Positions 1 to 10,729 of a stretch of DNA of 64,000 bases are shown here, in pieces. Position 1 is the stretch's first letter, and every line of letters starts with the position of its first letter. The DNA is taken from the NCBI GenBank assembly GCA_036927565.1, contig JAYESD010000003.1, forward strand, positions 95,775,591 through 95,839,590, written 5' to 3'. The DNA comes from Tuctoria greenei (taxonomy: Eukaryota > Streptophyta > Magnoliopsida > Poales > Poaceae). The notes below the pieces were generated by a model. That model was not told where the DNA came from and made no database searches. It was given only the letters and a program-made list of their open reading frames with translations. Made by a program: the position numbers and the translations under genes.

Positions 1-1662
1 CATATTTTTAGAGATTTTTATACCATTTTTATATTTATTCGAAACCTAATATTATTTTCTAGAAATTTTTATCCTTCAAAATAAGCTTAAAATAGATTTA
101 TAATCAATAATGTAAATTTTACAATTTTTACACTATTTTTATTAATTATTTCTATGTGCAAAACAATTTTTATGAACTAAATATACTTAAAAAGTATTTT
201 TATGACTATTTTAGAAATTTGAATGAATAAATAAAAATAATACAGAAATGAAAATAAATAAAACATATTTAAATATGATTTTATAATTATTTTATACAAA
301 TTAAGGACTTTTATTTAATGTCTAGAACTAATAGGGGCTTTTATGTAAAAACAAAACTGTTCCAGTGGCTAAAAATAATTTTTATTAAGTCCAGGGATTA
401 TTCTACAATTTTTCAGAATTTATTTGCTATTTTATAATATTCTAGGGGCTTTAAAACACTTTTTATTAAATTAACCAGTATTTTCCTAATTTCCAGAAAG
501 TCCAGGACCTAGTTTGACATTTCTATGGGTTAGACATGAATTCCAGAGGAACCCAGGGGGTAGCCCGCAAGTTTCCAGGGGCTTCGGTGCAAAACAGGCG
601 GCGGGAAAACAGGTTTGAATGTGGGCCGGTGGATTTAAAACGGATGGCCCAGATTTAATGTACCGAAGGGGTACGGGGTGTTCTAATCTCGGCCGTAGGT
701 TTAAAATGGAGGGGCGACAGGGGGCCACGTCACCCAATTGTCGGGAGCGATAGCGCAGGGGGCGGCGCGCGGCGGCGGCGACTCGCGCGCGGCGGCGGGC
801 GCACCGGCGATGACCAAAAACATGCTATAATGGTCACGGGGCACAACTAGCTAGCGCAAAAGGTAGAGGGGGACTAGGGGAACTCACTGAAGGTCGTCTC
901 ACGGCCGGAGGGGGGGGGGGGGGGGTCGGCGACGGCGTTGTGCAGCGGAGCTCCTCGGCGCCCGACGAAGTCGGTGACGTTGAGGCGATAACTCCCGACG
1001 AAGATGACCGGCGGTCTCCTGGGGACATGACAAAGGTGTTAGGCAAGGTTTCGAGGTGAGACAGTGGGTGAATTGATGGGAACATCGATGCCATTACTGA
1101 GTCTTGTCGGAGCTAGGGTTGGGGGCGTTGGGTGGTGAAATCTGAGGGGGATGGCCGGGCTTTTATAGGGGTTTGGCTGAGTAATAGATGGCGGCCATGA
1201 TGGGCATGACGCGATGCTTGATTGAGGTGAAACAGTCGACATTGATTTGGGGAAAATGAGTGGGCGGCGCGGTGTAACGCGCGCGTGTGTTGCGGTGCGG
1301 ATGCGGCGGGAGGTGGAAGGAAGCCCTGACAGGCGGGGCTGGCCTGTCAGCGAGGGGGAGTGAGGGGTTGCGGGCGTGGGCCGGCGTGGGAGAGAGGAGG
1401 GAAGTGGGTCGGGGCAGGATTTCGGCCCAGGGAGGGGTTTTCCTTTTTCTTTTCTTTTTCTTTTTCTTTTTTGTTTTCTTTTTCTTCTCTTTTATGCTTT
1501 GAATTTGTAAACCAAATTTCTAGCAAATTTGAATTTTCAAAAATTCATACAAACATTCAAACATGATGCAACTTTCCTTATATGAATTTTATTCCCAAGA
1601 AAATGTTTTTATCTCATGAGAAATTCATTTTACAATTTTTTTTATAAATAGTGGGTGTTACA
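1..1662 (-). mobile_element. Gypsy LTR (Gyp-1), truncated by the window start
   Basis: Read on the minus strand, an LTR begins at 1662 with TGTAACACCCAC, a start typical of grass Tekay/Del-type Gypsy LTRs (established knowledge). The right flank at 1663 is Copia LTR sequence that continues uninterrupted in a second copy near 35.69 kb, so 1662/1663 is an insertion edge. The LTR holds an AT-rich 5' part, a T/C-rich tract at 1439-1500, a TATA box near 1161, a GC-rich transcribed part with a 16-G run at 910-925, and an AT-rich tail towards position 1. No coding domain is visible. The other end, the TSD and any internal region lie outside the window. Short open frames here (for example 834-1242) are LTR noise. 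Confidence 0.75.
1161..1168 (-). promoter_or_regulatory. TATA box of Gyp-1 LTR
   Basis: The minus strand reads CCCCTATAAAAGCCCGG, a good plant TATA box in a GC-rich setting about 500 bp into the LTR. This is the expected place for the U3/R promoter, with initiation about 30 bp further left. Confidence 0.6.
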
Positions 1663-2295
1663 CCCGGTGCAGGATCGCAAGGGCGAGTGGCTCCAGAGAC
1701 CTGCTCTCTCGATCGACGGTGCACACCGGCGCTCGAGATGGACTAGACTAGAAGGTGGCGCAAGGAACGCGAACGTGGAGAATGATCTGATCGTGGGATG
1801 ATCTGCCGTACCACACACGCCTGTATTTATAGAGTCCCACGGAGGCAGTTCGTATGCGATCCGGAGGATCTGGATCTGAACTGACTCCACGGTCGTAGAC
1901 GCGTCCGTCTCCAACGACTTGAACTCTGTCTCAGAAGGCCCCAAAATTCAAAATCCCAGAAGCCCAATTTAATTTTCTGCAAAAAAAATAAAATCTGGGC
2001 TTGGCTCGAGGCTCGAATTCACACAAACACACGCGCGCGCGTGTGCAGGGCAAGGCGGAGCGAGGCGAGCGAGCGAGGAGGAGGAGGAGCGCGCGTGGGC
2101 CACCATTCTCTTCCCCTCTTCTCTCTCACTCAAAGAGTGGAAGAGCAACCTCTATTATATGTAGGGGTCGCTCCACTTCCACTTCCCATGTAAGACTAAA
2201 CATTTAGCACCACCCTCTCTTGCACTAATGGGCCTCTGAGATTTATTGGGAATTAATTCTGAATATTAGATGGGCCTAGCCCATTTATTCCAACA
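1663..2295 (-). mobile_element. 3' LTR (part) of Copia element Cop-A
   Basis: Minus-strand LTR starting at 2295 with TGTTGGAATAAATGG, immediately preceded on that strand by a purine tract (CTAGAGGGGGA) that fits a polypurine tract. It is clearly homologous to 35693-36314, the other Cop-A LTR, including the same start and a TATA-like CTCTATAAATAC near 1826-1836. Gyp-1 interrupts it at 1662, so the rest of the LTR is outside the window. Confidence 0.8.
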
Positions 2296-2829
2296 ATCCC
2301 CCTCTAGAGCTCAAAGCCATTAGAAGAGAGGTCATTGTCGTTCCTTGTTTGATATACTAGTGTTTCGGGAGAGACTGTTCATTTGAACTTCTGCCTAGAT
2401 CCTCAAGTTTCATCAGGTCACAACTTAAACAATGGACTATGCCTTGAATTGCAAGTTTTATGTGAGCTGACTTGACCCAAAGACCATTACCAGTACTTGA
2501 CTACCAGTAGTCTACCCCGCGGGTGGAGCATATGTGTCGTACTCCCTGGTCTCTTCATGAGCTTTCTAGAGATCACCTAAATCTCACAGACTGCAATGTT
2601 AGACAGTCGGAGCTCATATAGGTGTCTTTCCTTCAAGACTGCCCTGTAGGACGACATCTTTGCTACACATAGCCAACAGAAACACATTAAGGCAAATTGC
2701 CAACCTGCCCCAAAGTTTGAGATTACAAGTGTGCATCTTCACATAGAGAGGGTCTAAAGAAAGTACTCTCCTCGGTGAACCACTAGATTGTTTCCCATAT
2801 CACACAGGTTGGGTTACTACTATGGTGTC
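2296..2829 (-). mobile_element. Cop-A internal 3' non-coding region
   Basis: Stretch between the Cop-A 3' LTR and the Sire-1 insertion. It begins with the polypurine tract (plus strand tccccctctag) and holds no ORF. Cop-A sequence resumes at 26822, where the RNase H C-terminus is found, so this is the untranslated part downstream of pol. Positions 2825-2829 (GTGTC) are the left target-site duplication of Sire-1. Confidence 0.7.
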
Positions 2830-3595
2830 TGAAAGTCGCATAGAGGGGGGTGAATAGGCAATAATACCTGAAATCATTTAATCAAACGAGATTAAATTCT
2901 TTGTGGCCGGACTAGTCTGCACAGGGCCGGACTAGTCCGCTCAACACAGGGTGGAAACCTTAAAACTTGATTTCTACAAGTTATTTGCGGAATTAAAGTT
3001 CACAAAAGATATTAGCAATGTGTAGTAGACTTGTGAAGCTCAGATTGTGAAGTTTAAACACTTAGATTGCAAGTTAACAATTGTGCTCAAAGTGTAAATC
3101 AATAAAAGCAAAGTGAACCCTAATAGTAATACTAGTGATAAAAAAAAGCGAATGACAAGTGAAACGAGATTTATCCCGTGGTTCACCTCCACGAAGAAGC
3201 CTACCTCCACGTTGAGAAGTCCACACAAGGACCGGGTCTCACTTGAACCTTCTCTCACCAAGCCACCACGATGGCCGGCTTAATTTCCACTATATCAATG
3301 GGTAATCACAAAGTTTGATAGGGCTTCTCACATCTTGAGGCTCCCACAACTCAATACAATGAGGAGCACACGAAGCTCAACTCACACAAGCCACAAAACA
3401 CAACACAATGTGAAAGAGATCAAACCGAGAGCCAAAGAGCGATGATCTTCCTTTACTCTCCTCCCCAAACCCTAATATTTTCAAGATTTGCTCTTAGGGG
3501 GTTAGTAGGACGAGTAGAAGGCTTTGGAAGGCTCTAGGATGCTTATGGCGGCACTAGGGTTCTGGTCTTTTTTCAAATGAGCCCGGGGGTCCCCT

Positions 3596-3604
3596 TTTTA
3601 TAGA
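3596..3604 (-). promoter_or_regulatory. TATA box of Sire-1 LTR
   Basis: The minus strand reads ACCTCTATAAAAAGGGG. It lies just downstream (minus direction) of the palindrome cluster at 3640-4140, giving a U3 of palindromes followed by TATA. The same arrangement occurs in the other LTR at about 25976-25987. Confidence 0.6.
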
Positions 3605-3640
3605 GGTCCCGAGCCCCTTTTGCTTACATCAGCAAACGGG

Positions 3641-4140
3641 CGGACTAGTCCGGCCTTAGACCCCGGACTAGTCCGGCCCTATGGGACCACTGACCCCCTG
3701 GTCAGTTCCCAACAACTGCCACACTGAGCAACGATCGTCACGCTACCCGCCAAATTTCCAAATTCAAACGGTCACTAGACACCGGACTAGTCCGATCGAC
3801 AACGGACTAGTCCGAAGTGGAACAGAACCACTTGGTTCATCCCAAAGCGGACTCTTCTGGGTTGGTCCGAACTAGTCCAGACACAGGGGCGAACTAGTCC
3901 GGCCCCCTAGGGTTTTCTCTCAGTTTGTCACACTAAGTCCCAAACGGACAAGTCCGTGCCCAAACGGAGAAGTCCGAACTACTCCATAGAGCTTTGGTCT
4001 ATCCAAAAATGGAGAATTCCGAACTTCTCAGACTTAGCTCCAAAATCACTCGGGGACACCCCAGAGACGTTTGGTCTGTCCAAAAACGGACTTGTCTGCC
4101 ATGGCCGGACTAGTCCGGCCCTGAGGACTGTACTAGTCCA
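3641..4140. repeat. Cluster of CGGACTAGTCCG palindromes in U3
   Basis: Perfect and near-perfect copies of the 12-bp palindrome CGGACTAGTCCG are scattered with variants such as GGACTTGTCC and GAACTAGTCC. LTR palindromes of this general kind (a GGAC core facing GTCC) are reported as a Sirevirus hallmark and proposed as cis-regulatory. The equivalent cluster in the 5' LTR is at about 26020-26500. Confidence 0.75.
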
Positions 4141-4456
4141 ACCTACTAGGGTTTTTCTCATTTTAGGCTTCTCACTTAGGTTTTTCTCTAAACCACCACT
4201 TTGAGCCCCTTGGTATGATCTCAATGCACATGATACAGCCACCCTCTCACATGATATGGCTCATATAAGCTCAATACCATAGAAACCTTAATTTCTACGC
4301 TTGAGTCTTTGACACCCGTTTTCTCCTTTTCCTTTTTGAGGGTTTTCATCTCATTTCAATCCTTGTACCTGTGCTTAAGATCAACTGAGCTCATTAGCCT
4401 CTTAATTGTCGTCATCAATCATCCAAAACACACGGGGATTCCTATATGCACTTTCA

Positions 4457-4470
4457 ATCTCCCCCCTTTT
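4457..4470 (-). other. Polypurine tract of Sire-1
   Basis: Minus strand AAAAGGGGGGAGAT directly abuts the 3' LTR start (TGAAAGTGC). This is the expected plus-strand primer site for reverse transcription. Confidence 0.8.
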
Positions 4471-4902
4471 GGTGAATTGATGACAACACATTAAGACTTC
4501 AACAATAAGGTTAATAATTTGTTTTCATAACATGTATTTGTATGAGTGACTCCCCCTCAATGTATGCATCATGAGTAAAGAGATTGACAGAGTTCTCATA
4601 CATATACATGTTATGGTGGGGTGCCTAAGTGATGTGTTTATAAAGTGTGATAAGACAATGATTATGCAAAATAGACATTAAAATGAGGCAACACATCACA
4701 AATTTAGGCAAGATACATGAATACTTGAGTACATAGATTAGGTCTTACAATACAACTTGAAATGAGGTTTAAAAACATAAGTCCAACATAGATCAATACA
4801 CTCATACATCAACATCAATCTATTTTATCTCTCTCCCCCTTCACCTCTTCCCTTATGTCTCTCCCCTAGATCTAAGAGCCCGTCGGTCTATCTCCCCGCT
4901 AT

Positions 4903-4934
4903 CTCTCCCCCTTTGGCATCAAGACACCAAAAAG
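4903..4934 (-). other. Second polypurine-like motif downstream of ORF3
   Basis: The minus strand holds TTGGTGTCTTGATG followed by CCAAAGGGGGAGA. The same motif is found in Sire-2 (15103-15136) and Sire-3 (57671-57701), each time just past the ORF3 stop. Extra PPT-like motifs near the 3' end are known from Sirevirus surveys. Its role here is inferred only. Confidence 0.65.
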
Positions 4935-4962
4935 GAAAAGAAGAGAGGAAGAGCCCTTAGTA

Positions 4963-6583
4963 CTACTCATCGTCGGAGTCGGAGTCATCATTGTTGCCTT
5001 GGGGCTCGCTGTCGCTCTCGGTAGCCTTCGGATCCTCGGTCGAGGCCGCGGTGAAAGTCCCAGCTTCTCCAAATTCAGCGAGCTCTTCGGCCGTGAACTC
5101 GGGAAAGGAAGTGAGCTCACCATCGCTCTCCTCGGCGGGGGACATAGGGATGTCCAGCTTGTCGCACATCGCTTTGAGATACTTCTCATTGCGACGCTCC
5201 ATGCAACGTTGCCGAATTTCCATCTTCTGGCACGAAGAAAAGAGAGCTTTGAAGCACTTGAAGAAGCTGCTTCCGCATTGTGTTAAAGGCGGAGGAGGTG
5301 GAGGAGATGGCACGAAGCGAGAGGAAGAAGCGGGAGGATCCGCATTCTTCCTCCGAGGGGCAGCTGGCTCCGGAGGAGGGAGTTGTGGTCGAAGCCTCCG
5401 GTGGATGATATCTTTCTTGAATGTGAGCCCGGAGATCTTCTCGATCATGTACATAATGTACGGAGCGTACCCACATGATCGGTAGGGGGTGTGAGAGATG
5501 TTGAAGATGTCATCAAAGATATAGTCCACCACATTGAAGCGGACATCTCCATCAATGAGCACCATTAAATGCCTCAAAATGCCTTGGATGATCCCCGCAT
5601 CTCCATCCTTGGGGGCAATTGTCTTTCTGAGGACCCGGTTGAGCACACTATAGAAGGGCTTAATATTTCTGATGTGCCCGGCCTCATACTGTGCATGGCT
5701 TGGATACATATACTCCAATGTGTCCCGGTCAACGGGCTTCAGATTGGAAGTGATGATCTCATTATCTAGTTGATCCTCCAAGTCAACAACTGAGCAAACT
5801 CCGAAAAGGTGGTAGAGTACTGCTCTCCATGGGTCATCCAGGTGATCCTCTTGTCCCCATTGGTGTGGAAGTAAAGGGTGGAGTAGAACTGAGCGATAAC
5901 CTCCACATTCCACTCGTACTGGAAAGCCATAAGCTTCTTCAGACCATGCCTCTCGACAGCCTCAATCACAGCATTGAAGGCTTGATGATCTTTCTGGACC
6001 ATGTAATCCCAGTCGATCCACTGAGCATTTGTGACAGGAGTTTGCTTGGTCATATAGACCGTCCTGTAGTAGTCACAATGGAAGTCACACCAGAACCAGG
6101 ATCCACTGTGCTCCTATCACGCTGATAAACATTTATCTTCCTCAACTGGCATGCCTTCTCAACCCCCTTGCCCTTGAAGATGTTGACATCAAAAGCAGCT
6201 GCATGGTTTGGGTTCCGTGTAGGAGAGGACATCCTCAAGGGGCCAATGAGTTGTGGGGCACCCTTCTTCAGTTTTCTTGCTGCCTTCTTGGCCACAGTCA
6301 CCCTCTTCTTGGGTGCAGCATCAACAGGGGCCTTGCCCTTATCTTTGGAGGAACTTGCCCCCTGGGACTTGGCTTGCTCACCCAAGGTTACAAGCCTCTT
6401 CTTCTTTGGGGCAGCCTCAGCAGCAGTGGAGTTGTGCTCCTCACACTGTGTCTTCTTTGCCCTCTGAGAGGCAAAGTACGTAGCAGCCATCTCTTGATCC
6501 TCTCTTTGTTTCTGGCAAAAGAGAGCCTGCTTCTCCGCTTCGGTCTCGAAGTCGGAGGGAGGAACATACTCATTGTCCCACAT
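4963..6583 (-). pseudogene. Sire-1 ORF3, accessory protein of unknown function, two frameshifts
   Basis: Three overlapping minus-strand pieces form one protein of about 530 residues. 6583-6100 encodes an acidic start (MWDNEYVPPSD) and a Lys/Arg-rich part with KKKR and KKR clusters. After a frameshift near 6095-6105, 6090-5790 encodes the conserved core (QWIDWDYM, VIAQFYSTLYF, WMTHGEQYS). After another near 5785-5795, 5785-4963 encodes VLNRVLRKTIAPKDGD, RSCGYAPYIMYMIEKI, a proline-rich stretch and a tail ending DDSDSDDE. Sire-3 has a clear homologue (57726-59338) and Sire-2 a more distant one. The core recalls the 'putative plant transposon protein' / Athila ORF1-like domain, which I cannot confirm. 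It occupies the position of the envelope-like ORF of some Sireviruses, but I see no signal peptide or membrane segment. Function unknown. Confidence 0.7.
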
Positions 6584-7498
6584 GATTGCTTACAAGAGAA
6601 GCAAGGGAATGTGTATGAGTCAAGGAAGTTAAGGTAAAATGGTAGAATTAACAAGATCAACCTAGGTTAGGGTTTTCACTATGTAACCCAGACTTGTCCG
6701 CCCAAGGGCCGGACTAGTCCGCACTAGGTCAGACTTGTCCGCCCTGTGGCCGGACTAGTCCGATTCACACAGCAAGAACCCTACTCTAGGGAAATTTACA
6801 AAAAACTACGGATCCTACCACAAAAAAGGATCTATATGATCACATTGATGTGTACAACAACATTTGTGAAGAAGTTTCTATCAAAGAACCAAAAAGAATT
6901 GAATTCCAAGGATTTTAGAGTTAGGTTAAGAATACCTCTTCAAATCTTCGATTTGATGAAATGAGAGTGGGGGAGTAGTCTCGGATGCTTAGGGAAAGGT
7001 TCCTAGACACCTTGACGCTTCAATCCACCGATTGGAATCGAGATTTGGTGGATGGACTCAAAAATCGCCGTTGGGGAGGCAGTTTCCGAGCATTTTTGGA
7101 GAGAGAGTGTTTGAATGCGAGTGAGGAGGTCGAGGGCACCTTGCGGAGGTTAAGTCCCCAAGGGTCGGACTAGTCTGGTCAGGGACCCGGACTTGTCCGG
7201 CATCCGGACTGGGTCCGAACAACTCAAACCACCAGACTAGTCAGGTCCAGGGGGCGGACTAGTCCGATCCTAAGACCTAAAACTCTTATATATTGAGTTT
7301 TGAGTGGAGATTTGATCCTTTTGGACAATATTTCACAAAAGATCTTTGTAAACATGGTCAGTAAGCAATCAGCAATCAAACTATGACCATGATTCACAAA
7401 GATTCAATAATTTCAAAATAATTTGTGGAAAAATTTAGGAGGATGAGTTTTTCGCAAGCATGTCTGAATTTTGAATATTGCAATCAGGTGTGCAAGAC
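6584..7498 (-). promoter_or_regulatory. Leader region between Sire-1 RNase H and ORF3, with palindromes
   Basis: Non-coding. On the minus strand it holds, in order, TATATAAG at about 7286-7293, a cluster of GGACTAGTCC-type palindromes (7160-7265), a leader-like stretch with CACTCTCTCTCC (about 6960-7160), a possible donor GAG|GTATTC near 6940, more palindromes (6690-6765), and a pyrimidine-rich stretch with TTGTAAG just before the ORF3 ATG at 6583. The same order occurs upstream of ORF3 in Sire-3 (59339-60299). I infer an internal promoter and perhaps a spliced leader; no transcript evidence is available. Confidence 0.45.
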
Positions 7499-8043
7499 TT
7501 AAGCCACATTTCGAGAATCCAAGATATTTAGCTCACTCCTAAGTTCACAAAACCCTTTCTCATCTAGGGGCTTGGTAAAGATATCGGCCAATCGTTTATC
7601 GGTTCTCACATGGGAAATTGCAATGTCTCCTTTGATGGAGTGATCTCTCAAGAAGTGGTGGCGTATATCGATGCGCTTGCTCCTTGAGTGTTCAACTGGA
7701 TTGTGAGCTATCTTGATGGCACTCTCATTGTCACATAGGAGAGGAATATGGCGCAAGTTTATGCCATAGTCCCTAAGAGTTTGTCTCATCCAAAGAAGTT
7801 GTGCACAACAACTTCCGGCGGCGACATACTCCGCTTCGGCTGTGGAAAGTGCAATGGAGTTTTGTTTCTTTGAGGACCATGACACTAGAGATCTACCAAG
7901 GAATTGGCAAGTTCCCAATGTACTCTTCCTATCAACTTTGAACCCCACATAGTCCGCATCGGAATATCCAATGAGGTTAAACTTAGAGCCTTTGGGGTAC
8001 CAAAGTCCTACTTGGTGTGTGAACCAAATATCTAAGAATTCTC
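7499..8043 (-). pseudogene. Sire-1 pol: RNase H domain
   Basis: The 149-residue frame 7948-7499 has the Copia RNase H signatures VDRKSTLGTCQFLG, SLVSWSSKKQNSIALSTAEAEY, LLCDNESAIKIAHNP and ADIFTKPLDEK, ending LDSRNVA-stop. In a working element it removes the RNA strand during reverse transcription. The join to RT (about 7950-8085) is out of frame, so RNase H is cut off from the rest of pol. Closely similar to Sire-3 at 60300-61058. Confidence 0.85.
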
Positions 8044-8967
8044 TTAACAGCGGTCAAATGACACACCTTTGGAGCAGCTTGAAATAGCACACATACACAC
8101 ACTAAGCATTATATCAGGCCTAGATGCACATAAGTATAACAATGAGCCTATCATAGAACGATATACCTTTTGGTCTACACTTGGACCATCTTCATTGAGA
8201 TCGAGATGCCCATTGGTTACCATAGGAGTCTTGATGGGTTTGGCCTTGTCCATGTCAAACTTCTTGAGTATATCTTGTGTGTACTTGGTTTGACTAATGA
8301 ACGTCCTTTCCTTGAGTTGCTTCACTTGAAAACTTAGAAAGAACTTCAACTCCCCCATCATGGACATCTCGAATCTTTCCGTCATTATCTTGGAAAACTC
8401 ATCACAAAAGGCTTTGTTGGTAGAACCAAATATAATCGACATATATTTGGCAAATAAACAAATCATCATTAAAGTGCTTAGTGAAAAAAGTATAGTCCGC
8501 CTTCCCAATTTTAAAACCATTTTGAGTTAGGAAGTCTCTAAGGCACTCATACCAAGCTCTAGGAGCTTGTTTGAGTCCCGAGAGCCTTAAGCAATTTGTA
8601 CACATGGTTTGGGAATTCTTCATCTTCAAATCCGGGGGGTTGCTCCACATATACTTACTTCTTCCTTGATTGGACCATTGAGGAATGCGCTCTTGACGTC
8701 CTTTTGATATAGCTTAAAATCATGGTGAGTAGCAACTGCAAGTAATATGCGAATTGATTCAAGCCTAGCTACGGGAGCAAAGGTTTCTTTGAAATCTAAA
8801 CCTTCGACTTGTGAGTACCCTTTGGCCACAAGTCTTGCCTTGTTCCTTGTAACCACCCCGTGTTCCTCTTGTTTGTTGCGGAACACCCATTTTGTCCCTA
8901 CAACATTTGCATTTGGCCTCTTCACAAGCTCCCATACTTTATTTCTCTCGAAGTTGTTGAGCTCTTC
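8044..8967 (-). pseudogene. Sire-1 pol: reverse transcriptase, several frameshifts
   Basis: RT motifs are clear: VGTKWVFRNKQ, ARLVAKGYSQVEGLDF, DVKSAFLNGP, LKQAPRAWYE, ICQIYVD, KYTQDILKKF, YRSMIGSLLYL. Lesions seen: an in-frame TAA near 8965 separating it from integrase, a 4-bp tandem insertion near 8650 in EEVYVEQ, a 2-bp loss near 8570 in KALYGLKQ, a small deletion at about 8438-8446 that destroys the second Asp of the YVDD site and shifts frame, and a further shift near 8083. The enzyme is dead. Confidence 0.88.
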
Positions 8968-10208
8968 TTACATGGCCATCACCCAATCCGGATCTCGTAG
9001 TGCTTCTTCAACCTTGTGGGGCTCCAAGGAAGAAACAAAGGAGTAATGTTCACAAAAATTTGCAACACGAGATCGAGTAGTTACCCCCTTGGAGATGTCT
9101 CCAAGTATATTGTCAACGGGATGGTCCCGTTGGACGCTTTGATGCACTCTTGGGTGAGGTGCTTGAGATCTTGATTCATCATCTTGGTCTTCCTCATCCT
9201 CATTGTCTCCCCCTTGATTGATGCCTTCATTTTCATCTTCTTGAAGCGCATCTTGGGGAGGTTGATCTTGATCATTTGAGGAAGATCTTGCTTGATGCAT
9301 AGGATGGTTACTTGTGACTTGAGGTTGCTCTTGTGGTCGTATGTCTCCAAGTGCCATCCCTCCTATCACCACTTGTGGAGCTTCTTCTTGATCTAGCACA
9401 TGACGATCAACTTGCTCCACTTGGGAGCCATTAGTCTCATCAAACACTACGTCACGTGCTACTTCAACAACTCCGGGGGATTTGTTAAAGACACGATAGG
9501 TGTAAGTGTTTAAGTCATAGCCAAGCAAGAAACCCTCATCGGACTTAGAAGCAAACTTCGAAGTCCGAGGCTTCTTGTTAAGAATGTAGCATTTGCTCCC
9601 AAAAACACAAAAGTAAGAGATGTTGGGTTTGTTACCGGTTAGGAGCTCATATGACGTCTTCTTAAGAATACGGTGAAGGTACAACTGGTTTATGGCATGG
9701 CAAGCGGTGTTGACCGCTTCCGCCCAAAACCGGTCTGACGTCTTGTACTCATCAAGCATGGTTCTTGACATCTCAATTAGAGTCCTATTCTTCCTCTCGG
9801 CCACCCCATTTTGTTGAGGGTAGTAGGGGGCCGAGAACTCATGCTTGGTGCCTTCTTCATCAAAAAATTCTTCAACTTGGGTGTTCTTGAATTCGGTGCC
9901 ATTGTCACTCCTAATGGTCTTGATACTCAAGGAGAACTCATTTTGAGCTCTCTTCAAGTATCTCTTGAGGACACCTTGAGTCTCGCTATTGTCATGCAAA
10001 AGAACACCCAAGTGAAACGTGAAAAATCATCAACAATAACAAGACCATATTTGTTACCACCAATACTAATGTAGGCGATTGGACCGAAGAGATCCATGTG
10101 TAGAAGCTCCAATGGTCTTGATGTTGTCATAATGTTCTTGGATGGATGAGGTTCTCCAACTTGCTTTCCGGCTTGGCATGCGCTACATGGCCTATCCTTT
10201 TCAAACAC
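8968..10208 (-). pseudogene. Sire-1 pol: integrase
   Basis: GAG-pre-integrase/HHCC end (PCSACQAGKQ), then the catalytic core: first Asp in LHMDLFGP, second in TIRSDNGTEF, Glu in YPQQNGVAERKN. A C-terminal part (FGSKCYILNKKP, KSDEGFLLGYD) leads into a low-complexity acidic linker before RT. One frameshift near 9998 splits the core after TRFTWVFF. The DDE residues survive. The protein would join cDNA to chromosomal DNA. Confidence 0.87.
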
Positions 10209-10239
10209 AACATTCTTTAAACCACGGATGTGCTCGCCC

Positions 10240-10724
10240 TTAAGAAGTTTTTTGCAAATTCCTCATTCCAAAATGGGCTAGCCTCCTATGCCAAAGCCAT
10301 CCCATGTTAGTTTTCACAATTAAGCATGTATCAAGTTGGGCTTTATCCGCAGAGAAATCCACAAGATAGAGCTTTCCCTTGAGTACACCCTTAAAGGCGA
10401 TTGAGTCATTGCTTCTCATTGTGACGGTCACATCCTCATTAGTTAATAAACAATTATAACCTTTGTCGCATAGTTGTGATATGGACAAAAGGTTGTAATC
10501 AAGTGAATCAACATGTAAGACATTTGAAAGAGTATGATTAGAGGATATAGCAATTTTACCATTGCCAAGGATTTTTCCTTGGCTATTGTCCCCAAAATAG
10601 ATTCCTTCACTTGGATCTTCATTAAGCTCATACTCCAAAAACATCTTCCTCTCTCCAGACATATAATTTGTGCATCCACTATCAATGACCCACTTGGTTC
10701 CACCGGACGAGTATGCCTACAAGA
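10240..10724 (-). pseudogene. Sire-1 pol: protease and GAG-pre-integrase
   Basis: The pol frame opens directly after a TAG and reads AYSSGGTKWVIDSGCTNYM, where DSG is the aspartic protease site of Copia elements. It continues through ILGNGKIAI, LLSISQLCDKGY and the pre-integrase motif GWLWHRRLAHFGM. It ends at a frameshift near 10248 in an A-run; the next frame resumes as LLKGEHIRGLKN into integrase. Protease would cut the Gag-Pol precursor. Confidence 0.82.
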
Positions 10725-10729
10725 AAGAT

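Larger units (their letters stand above)
2830..4456 (-). repeat. Sire-1 3' LTR
   Basis: 1627-bp LTR, matching the other LTR (about 1.60 kb once Sire-2 is removed). It runs TGAAAGTCGC...GCACTTTCA and is followed by the PPT. It holds many copies of the palindrome CGGACTAGTCCG and degenerate forms, mainly 3640-4140 and 2900-2945, and a TATA box near 3596-3604. Confidence 0.9.

Noticed and set aside
1287..1502. Plus-strand ORF ending in a poly-Phe tract
   Set aside because: Antisense to the Gyp-1 LTR and caused by a T/C-rich low-complexity tract.
3641..4140. Regularly repeated CGGACTAGTCCG as a possible CRISPR array
   Set aside because: Spacing is irregular, the unit is a short palindrome, and the setting is a plant LTR.
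5829..6637. Plus-strand ORFs over the Sire-1 ORF3 region
   Set aside because: Shadows of the minus-strand ORF3, which has clear homologues in Sire-2 and Sire-3.
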